In this document: positions 58,801 to 64,000 of the stretch, one piece after another
Numbering within the stretch: the stretch's first letter is position 1
Layout: every line of letters begins with the position of its first letter
Notes under the pieces: model-generated
What the model was told of the DNA's origin: nothing
Databases searched by the model: none
What the model saw: the letters and a program-made list of their open reading frames with translations, nothing else
Assembly: GCA_018398815.1 (NCBI GenBank)
Contig: CM031600.1
Coordinates: 55,932,223-55,996,222 of the forward strand
DNA length: 64,000 nt
Reading direction: 5' to 3'
From: Conus ventricosus
Taxonomy: Eukaryota > Mollusca > Gastropoda > Neogastropoda > Conidae
Position numbers and translations under genes: made by a program

Positions 58801-61800
58801 CAGGACAAGAAAATTCTCATTTATAACGGGTATTTCAGTGGCATCTTGAACAAAGAGTCGAGATGAAAATGAACAAGCCACTGTACAATACCAAGGGCAA
58901 AATTAAACTGACAAGTATGGCAGATTGGTTAAAAAAAAAAAAAAAAAAGCATCATTTAAGATGTGTTGTTATGTGGACAACTACACCCCCCCCCCCCCCC
59001 CCCCCCTTCTCCACCCCCCGCCTGGACAGTCAAGTGCCTCCATGTCCTTGAGCATATTACATAAGCAGAATCTGCCAAAAGCTGATTGTATCTTCCAGCC
59101 TGCTGTCCAGCTGCAGTCGGAGACTATGATACTTTACCAGAGGGTTCTTGCAGAAAGAGCCCAGACTTGTACCCTGATGTCCTCTCTAGAGGGAAGCCCT
59201 TCCTGGCCGCAGATGAAAGCCTGGCGAATCACCTGCCTAAGCCAGGAGCGTATCGACCAGGGGTCATATAACAGCTATCTTTCGGCTACGCCATAGTAGA
59301 GAGCTCACAGAGCCTAACTCTGCCCTGAGAAGGTAACCTCTTTAGTGCTCTGATAGGACAGTTGACCTGCTCCACCTTCGATCATCTGGACCTGGGATTT
59401 GATGATGAAGGGGCCAGCAGAGGTAAGGTTACTGTCAGGGGCCACTCTTAGGGCATAGCAGTCTTGGCTAGGAATGAAGGGCACATAGAGTGACTGAGCC
59501 ATCATTTTGCCAGAGAAGGCATGAACCTCACTAACCCAAGAAGACGAAGCCAGGTTAACCAAAGAGCATGTCTGGCATTCGGCGAGTGGCTCAAAGTCTC
59601 TGGAGGCCAGACATTCTAGAATTAGCAGTACGCTCCATTTACGACACTGACTTCATCTAGTAGACCCTAAACAACAGTAATTAACTTGCTTGGTTAAAAA
59701 AGGGTCATGGCTAATATCAATCTCTCCATTTTTAGGGATCCAGATGTTCAGCGATGTTCCATGCTGAATAGGGGTAGGACATTGGTTTGGACAGGTGAAT
59801 ATTAGAAAAAAGAAAGTAGGTTTCAGCCAAAGTCTATAGTGTACATGTCCTTTTTATGACAGAGATGTCTCATTATGCTTATTGATGCAGAAGAGTTGTA
59901 CTTGTAGACTTTTCTTCAAAGACACTCCATTGGAAGGTATTTTATCACTTTGTCTATTATTTTACCATTTCAGTGTGGCATCAAGTACTCGCACACACAC
60001 ACACGCAAGCACGCACACATGCACGCACACACACACACGCACAAAATATAAAAGATGGATGGATAGATATAGTCGAATACATGGATAGATAAGTTTTTGA
60101 TCTTCCAGATATTTGTATGAAAAACAAAAGAAGACAGAAGTTTGAAGGGAGAGGAGAGTCCCACATGGACTAGTTGACAATGTGAACGATCTTCTTACAC
60201 CGACATCTTGTTCTTGATTCTGTGATCATTACACTCATCAAACCAAAACCATTTCCCCTTCTTTTTCACGCTAGACTGTAGTGTATATATCTTCAGTCAC
60301 GCTCACTAAATTTCACATTGTCAAGACCTTTCCTGCCAACACCAAACTACAAGTGCAGAATGAAAATCTCAAAAGGAAATATGGTCATGATGATGATGAA
60401 TGGGGCTTGACTGATTCGAAAAGGCATCGCTTTTTGCTGCACGCAAGTCAAACAATTCCCTGTTGTTTATACAAGGAAACTTGCAAAGCTGGAGAAATTG
60501 GTCCAACAGGAGGGGGGGGGGGGGGGGGGGGGGGGGAAGAAAGAAAGAAGAGTTGCAGAATTATTCCTTTTAGGACCTGGTTTCCTTGCGAAATGAGGGA
60601 TAAGGATAGCGTAGACAATGAATGGAGACATGATAAGCTCACATCTGGATGGAAAGTACACGTGGAGTTGGAGAAAGCCGGAGGAAATTCTAAGCACAAA
60701 ATTTCACTGGACCAGAGAGGTATTTTTCAGAGAGCAGATTTCCTGTCAGAGCCTGAAAAGTGGCACCCTTGTTATGTGAGCGTATGTGTGTGATATCAAC
60801 AGTACAACACTGTTTCATGGCCCATCAAAAGTAACATGATAAATTCTGATTACATTACATTATGTCTAACTGCATGATAATTTTCCATGTATTTTTATTG
60901 CATTGTTTCTGAATGTTTCAGAGAACTTCCGCTGCCTTTGCACATATGAGAAGGGCTACGGCTTCAGAGGAAGCTCTTTCCACAGAATAATCCCACAGTT
61001 TGTATCCTTTTATAGGCAGAACCACTGATTTGGCAGTCAGACTTCTTTTTTTTTAACTTCTCCAATCTTTTGGATCCAGAGTGGGCCAGACTCAGAATAC
61101 TTTAAATTCTGGAGGATTTCAGACAATTTTCAAATGTTGCACACAGAATTTTGTATGTGAAGGAGGGGGGCTGAGGTGGGTGGGGATGGGCACATGAGGG
61201 AGGGCACATGATGTCCATTTGTGTGTTAGTGCTTGACATAGATGTCCAAGTGTCTGTTAGTGCTTGACCTATCTTCCTGTCTGTCTGTACTCTTTTACGT
61301 GTTGCATGTTTTCCAATTACATGCCTGTGCGACATGTTATCGCAGCATTCCGATTCTCTTTCACACTTTTGCCTTATATTTTGTTGAAATACATTTGTGT
61401 CATGCCCCTTTCCTTTCCCCATCCCTAAATAAAGCTTTCGTGTTACTTAGATTAAGCATGGATAGATATGCATGATGATGAATGAACTCTATAAAAAAAA
61501 CAGGTGATTTTGAATCCTTGACCATTAACAATAGATGTGCCAGGGAGGTGATTTCACAAACCACAATGGAACGGGCGGCAAATCCATTTATGGCAAGAAA
61601 TTTGAAGATGAAAATTTTCAGCTGCGACACACAGCGGCAGGCAAGTTCTCAATGTTTTGTTGGCGTAAACTGTTTCAGGAACAAGGGACTAAAACTTATC
61701 CTGTTATCCCCTGAATTTCTTGTTCTCATGGCTGCCCTAATTTCTCATGAAATATTTAACCCGAAGAGTGCCTTTAAGCCGTCAGCTGATGCCGAAGTAA

Positions 61801-64000
61801 AAATGTTTTCCCAGTGTCTATGGACCGTCCACTGACGTCATGCATTTTTCTTGAATTTTCATTCGTTACTGTTTCTATTAACGGGCTTAAATAGAGTGTG
61901 CGTAGTAAGCCTTATATGTCTGTAGTATTAAAATGATATGCAAATGACCACACGTGAGGGAAAGCGCATTTATTCTCACCACTGACTGGATGACCAGCCA
62001 GCACTTGTAAACTGTTTCAGGAACAAGGGACTAAAACTTATCCTGTTATCCCCTGAATTTCTTGTTCTCATGGCTGCCCTAATTTCTCATGAAATATTTA
62101 AAGAGAAAAAAATCTCTGTGTGAGTTGCAAAGTGAGGCGACTGCAGGCAGAAATCTAAACAAATCTTAAAACGTTTATGTACTAAATCTGTGAAACATGA
62201 ACAAACGAATCACAAGACAAAACATGACATATAGCGACCTCTTAGGTCTTCTTCGGGCAAGAGAACACTCAGGACAACGAAAAGGAAGAACAAGCTAGCA
62301 CTTGTCAAATTTGGTGCAAGGTGGGCATTGAATCTCCATTTTTGTTGTTGTTGTAATCTTCTCCATGCGAGTTATTAAGCTTCCTGCTGAACTGAAACTT
62401 CCCATGCTTTCCAAACTCTGCCCTGTCATCTGCTATGTTGAGTAAATATTTCTGCGGCCATTGTCACCCTTTTGAGAGTTTCCTCTGCTGTTAGGGGAAT
62501 TTGTGCATCAGTGTGAACCTCATTCTACATGCTAAGAGCAGAAGAAGAATGGAGTTGGCATTCTAATATTTTAGAGCATCATATCAGTGTTGTGAGGCTT
62601 GGTTGTATTATCTTTACAGGTGATCTGTCCATGGCCAATTCGGGTCCCAACACCAATGGTTCACAGTTCTTCATCACTACAGCCAAGACAGACTGGTCAG
62701 TCTTCCAGATTGGGAAAAAGGCCACCTTTGTCATAGACTTGTTTGTACATCTCTTAACATGATCTTTGAATAATGTTTTAATAAAGAAGAAAAGTTTTTC
62801 TTTTCCTCACCAGTCTTTTGCATAACACTTAAGAGTTTGTCCTGCCTGATAAAGAAAATCATATCTATGCTTTCCACAACTAGTATTGTTAGATTTCATG
62901 TTCAAAATGTTATAAATGTTGGTCTAAAATGTTAAGAATAGCTGTGCGACTGGCTATGTCCAAATGCCTCAAAGGAAAGCAGGCAGGCTGTGGAGAAAAT
63001 TTTTTCTATTTTTTGACAGTTGGAAGCCAGTAAACATCTTCCTTCTAAACAACTTTTACCTTTTATTCCCTGCTCCATGCCGTGTAAAGTACACTGAAAT
63101 GCCTGTTCAGAATTTTCAGACCATACCTGGGCTTGTGGCATTCTGAGGAAATATCATCTATTTATGCAGAGGAAGTTCACTGGAGAAGACACTGCACTGT
63201 GCCTAGTCACTGTAGTGGTGCTCACCTGTGGCTATTCTGATCTCACAAATGCAGGACACTACCACTAAGCCCCCTGCTGATGACAATTGCATTACTAAGA
63301 GCAGGACCAGGTGTGTGTCTCAGATGTCCTCTTTAAATGGATAATGCCACTTCATCTTGCTAATGACATTTCCATGAAGCTGCTTACTTACAATTTAACA
63401 TGAACTCGCCACAAGTGCAGAAATGGAGGAAAGAGGAGAAATAAAAATAAGCTTACCACACGAATAGGGCATGAAGGGAAACGGAGATCAATAATTTTTC
63501 TGTTTTTTTTTTTTAATGGTGAATCTAGAGGATTTGAATATCCACTTTGGTTTTAGACTGTGTGACAGGGATGTGCTCAACACATATTACAGTCAGCGAA
63601 ACCGTAGTAGAGATTCATTGAAGATTATAAAATATGAGCTACATCCCCCATCAGACTCATGACTGTGTGTTCCCAGCCTTCCTGTGTAACTATGGAGCAC
63701 ACCTACGCCAGGTAGGTGTCAGCTCTGGCTTGAAGTTTCTACCATTTTTGAACCCACAACATCCCATTTCACTCATCCTTGGCACAAACTGTAAGCCCTT
63801 GGTGGCAAGCAAAACTTTACAAGGAAACGACTGTAGCAACTTTTCGTGTACATTCCTTAAAATTTTCTTTTAAAGTGAACAGTTACATGTTGAAGCAGTC
63901 CAACAGACAACAGATCAGAAGTGGCAAGTAATATAATGGTGTTGCTTTCTTTTCTGCAGGCTGGATGGCAAACATGTCGTGTTTGGACGAGTGACAGAAG
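51668..64000 (+). CDS. PPIE: PPIE (cyclophilin E) gene, 3' end off the right edge
   Basis: Peptidyl-prolyl cis-trans isomerase E is a nuclear, spliceosome-associated protein with an RNA-recognition motif and a cyclophilin catalytic domain. Eleven exons are read on the plus strand with matched phases. The RRM includes [14 protein letters not shown]1 block [14 protein letters not shown] and [11 protein letters not shown]. An acidic linker ([20 protein letters not shown]...) follows, then [11 protein letters not shown], the catalytic [20 protein letters not shown] (Arg of FHRIIPQF), [35 protein letters not shown] and [12 protein letters not shown]. Two defects: a one-base deletion in exon 2 and a missing ~20-nt coding piece (the KRVLYV-type beta strand) between exons 1 and 2. 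About 45 residues remain beyond the window. Confidence 0.95.
52023..52090 (+). repeat. LINE 3'-end fragment, sense orientation
   Basis: TGGCCCTGATGTGGCCCTTT, GCGGTCGGCTGGGCTATAAG, CAACATTATCTTATCTTATC: the same conserved terminus as 20710-20800, on the opposite strand and with a three-unit TTATC tail. In PPIE intron 1. Confidence 0.75.
52567..52977 (+). mobile_element. tRNA-Thr-like SINE, copy 2
   Basis: About 411 bp, flanked by the perfect 13-bp duplication ATTCTAATTTTAT (52554-52566 and 52978-52990), with a 17-20 base poly-A tail. Same head (anticodon CGT, A and B boxes intact) and body as copy 1. A recent insertion, ending 23 bp before PPIE exon 2. Confidence 0.95.
53014..53111 (+). CDS. 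PPIE: PPIE exon 2 (RRM), with one-base deletion
   Basis: Acceptor ATTCAG, donor GTAGAG. Encodes [10 protein letters not shown], then [20 protein letters not shown] in a frame shifted by one; a base is missing at about 53045 where a Leu codon is expected. The length is 98 nt, while the flanking phases need 99. The protein is otherwise perfectly conserved, arguing for a sequencing/assembly error. Confidence 0.85.
53230..53254. repeat. Poly-C followed by poly-A
   Basis: About 24 C then 14 A, in PPIE intron 2. Confidence 0.9.
53586..53629 (+). CDS. PPIE: PPIE exon 3 (RNP1 motif)
   Basis: Encodes (E)[14 protein letters not shown], containing the RNP1 sequence RGFAFIEF that contacts RNA. Acceptor TTCACAG, donor GTAAGT. 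Confidence 0.93.
53700..55090. other. PPIE intron 3, nothing recognised
   Basis: AT-rich intron with a C-rich patch near 54025-54052. No transposon ends or ORFs of note. Confidence 0.5.
55095..55121 (+). CDS. PPIE: PPIE exon 4 (27-nt microexon)
   Basis: Nine codons, DAAAAIDNM, identical in pattern to the conserved RRM helix. Acceptor TTTTCAG, donor GTCAGT. Confidence 0.92.
55830..55881 (+). repeat. (TG)n microsatellite
   Basis: About 25 uninterrupted TG units in PPIE intron 4, directly beside an old SINE E fragment. Confidence 0.95.
55882..56215 (-). repeat. Old copy of the long SINE family with head and part of body
   Basis: GATCAACACTCTGAAAGATT, CAGATGGATGAAACTTGGCA, GTGTGGTACCTATCTCCCCA match the head-proximal part of the complete copy at 27.54-27.63 kb. 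A decayed B box (TGACTTGAACCCATGAC) follows, then body-like AGAGGAGACTGCATACTGCT, GAGTCACTCAAGTGGCATTC. Order suggests rearrangement or two fragments. Confidence 0.6.
56407..56488 (+). CDS. PPIE: PPIE exon 5 (end of RRM)
   Basis: Encodes [20 protein letters not shown] and KEGASRA. Acceptor TCCTAG, donor GTTTGT, leaving one base. Confidence 0.95.
57151..57263 (+). CDS. PPIE: PPIE exon 6 (acidic linker)
   Basis: Encodes [20 protein letters not shown] and an acidic [18 protein letters not shown] tail. The W(S/A)DD.WL motif is conserved in PPIE. Acceptor TTCCAG, donor GTAAAT. Confidence 0.93.
57707..57845 (+). CDS. PPIE: PPIE exon 7 (linker and start of cyclophilin fold)
   Basis: Encodes [20 protein letters not shown], then [20 protein letters not shown] and [17 protein letters not shown] opens the cyclophilin domain. 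Acceptor AACTAG, donor GTAAGA. The following intron holds two DIRS-like elements. Confidence 0.95.
57985..58215. mobile_element. Short DIRS-like inverted-repeat element C4a
   Basis: About 230 bp: left TACTTACCTGTCAAGCAAAT, TCTACTTGGCGTGGAACATC; right AGTGTTTGGACAGGTAAGG. The inner arm contains the family block GTTAGGCACCAGAGTGATCT. It may be a solitary pair of terminal repeats. PPIE intron 7. Confidence 0.5.
58266..59803 (-). mobile_element. DIRS-like inverted-repeat element C4b
   Basis: Left TTTACCTGTCCAAACAAACG; right GGGGTAGGACATTGGTTTGG, ACAGGTGAATATT, preceded by AGCGATGTTCCATGCTGAAT. The interior includes a poly-C run (58986-59006) and a broken minus-strand ORF (59562-59314) without a clear domain. 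Placed immediately after C4a. Confidence 0.5.
59990..60042 (-). repeat. CA-rich microsatellite
   Basis: Imperfect ACAC/GCAC repeats in PPIE intron 7. Confidence 0.85.
60511..60537. repeat. Poly-G tract
   Basis: About 26 consecutive G inside PPIE intron 7. The surrounding 170-codon ORF (60281-60793) has no recognised domain and depends on this tract. Confidence 0.9.
60922..61001 (+). CDS. PPIE: PPIE exon 8 (cyclophilin active site)
   Basis: Encodes [20 protein letters not shown] and [15 protein letters not shown] carries the catalytic Arg that contacts the prolyl peptide. Acceptor TTTCAG, donor GTATCC. Confidence 0.96.
61535..61640 (+). CDS. PPIE: PPIE exon 9 (cyclophilin core), GC donor
   Basis: Encodes [20 protein letters not shown] and [15 protein letters not shown]. 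Acceptor CAATAG. The only donor giving the right frame is GCAAGT at 61641, a GC-AG intron. Confidence 0.95.
61665..62101 (+). repeat. 95-bp perfect direct repeat with 247-bp spacer
   Basis: GTAAACTGTTTCAGGAACAA ... TCATGAAATATTTAA occurs identically at 61665-61759 and 62007-62101. The spacer carries a CRE core TGACGTCA (about 61833) and an octamer ATGCAAAT (about 61938). PPIE intron 9. Confidence 0.9.
62121..62335. repeat. Dispersed repeat family D, copy 2
   Basis: Ordered matches to 39758-39985 (ACAAACGAATCACAAGACAA, CTCTTAGGTCTTCTTCGGGC, CAGGACAACGAAAAGG). Starts about 20 bp after the 95-bp repeat. Confidence 0.6.
62620..62695 (+). CDS. PPIE: PPIE exon 10 (cyclophilin core)
   Basis: Encodes [20 protein letters not shown] and [20 protein letters not shown] is the hallmark substrate-binding stretch. 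Acceptor TTACAG, donor GTCAGT. Confidence 0.96.
63160..63720 (-). repeat. Old copy of the long SINE family
   Basis: Matches the E body: GAGAAGACACTGCACTG, TAGTCACTGTAGTGGTGCTC, CTGATCTCACAAATGCAGGA, CACTAAGCCCCCTGCTGATG, then TTTAGACTGTGTGACAGGG, in order with many substitutions. PPIE intron 10. Confidence 0.7.
63960..64000 (+). CDS. PPIE: PPIE exon 11 (cut by window end)
   Basis: Encodes (W)[13 protein letters not shown] up to the last base. Acceptor TCTGCAG. The C-terminal residues lie outside. Confidence 0.93.

Noticed and set aside
60281..60793. A 170-codon gene within PPIE intron 7
   Set aside because: The frame runs through a poly-G tract and shows no domain, start context or conservation signal.
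61635..61759. LTR retrotransposon bounded by the 95-bp repeats
   Set aside because: The spacer is only 247 bp with no primer-binding site, polypurine tract or coding sequence; the simple duplication is a better reading.

Overview
The window looks like the nuclear genome of an invertebrate animal, most likely a mollusc and perhaps a gastropod. The reasons are two split, intron-rich conserved animal genes, dense CA/GA/poly-C simple repeats, and abundant non-LTR, tRNA-SINE, DIRS-like and cut-and-paste transposons. The phylum is inferred from the transposon mix; no taxonomic marker gene is present.

Two host genes point away from each other. On the minus strand (about 41.5 kb leftward to 1.5 kb) is SMC6, the coiled-coil ATPase of the SMC5/6 DNA-repair complex. 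Twenty exons can be read with matching splice phases, plus one probable exon. They cover the N-terminal Walker A head, the first coiled coil, the hinge and part of the return coiled coil; the C-terminal head lies beyond the left edge. On the plus strand (51.67 kb to the right edge) is PPIE (cyclophilin E), a spliceosome-associated prolyl isomerase with an N-terminal RRM and a C-terminal cyclophilin domain. It is read as eleven exons, the last cut by the window end. PPIE exon 2 carries a one-base deletion, and a small exon between its first two exons was not found; both may be assembly faults.

Layout: 0-41.5 kb is SMC6 with its introns. They hold a pair of reciprocally nested DNA transposons (11.0-15.7 kb), a nearly complete 6.0-kb non-LTR retrotransposon with gag-like, endonuclease, RT and RNase H regions (20.7-26.7 kb), two tRNA-derived SINE families, three DIRS-like inverted-repeat elements, and a GA-rich higher-order repeat (28.3-29.1 kb). 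41.5-51.6 kb is intergenic: a dead plus-strand LINE (43.9-45.4 kb), a 46-base poly-C run, a badly disrupted minus-strand LINE region (46.9-50.1 kb) with an unusual sequence texture, and a short CRE-bearing promoter region for PPIE. 51.67-64 kb is PPIE, with a young SINE, two DIRS-like elements and a 95-bp perfect direct repeat in its introns.

The most notable structure is a DNA transposon inserted exactly across the 5' splice site of SMC6 exon 13. Its 6-bp target duplication copied the splice donor, so an AGGTAA donor stands at both ends of the element. I found no new defence or metabolic system.
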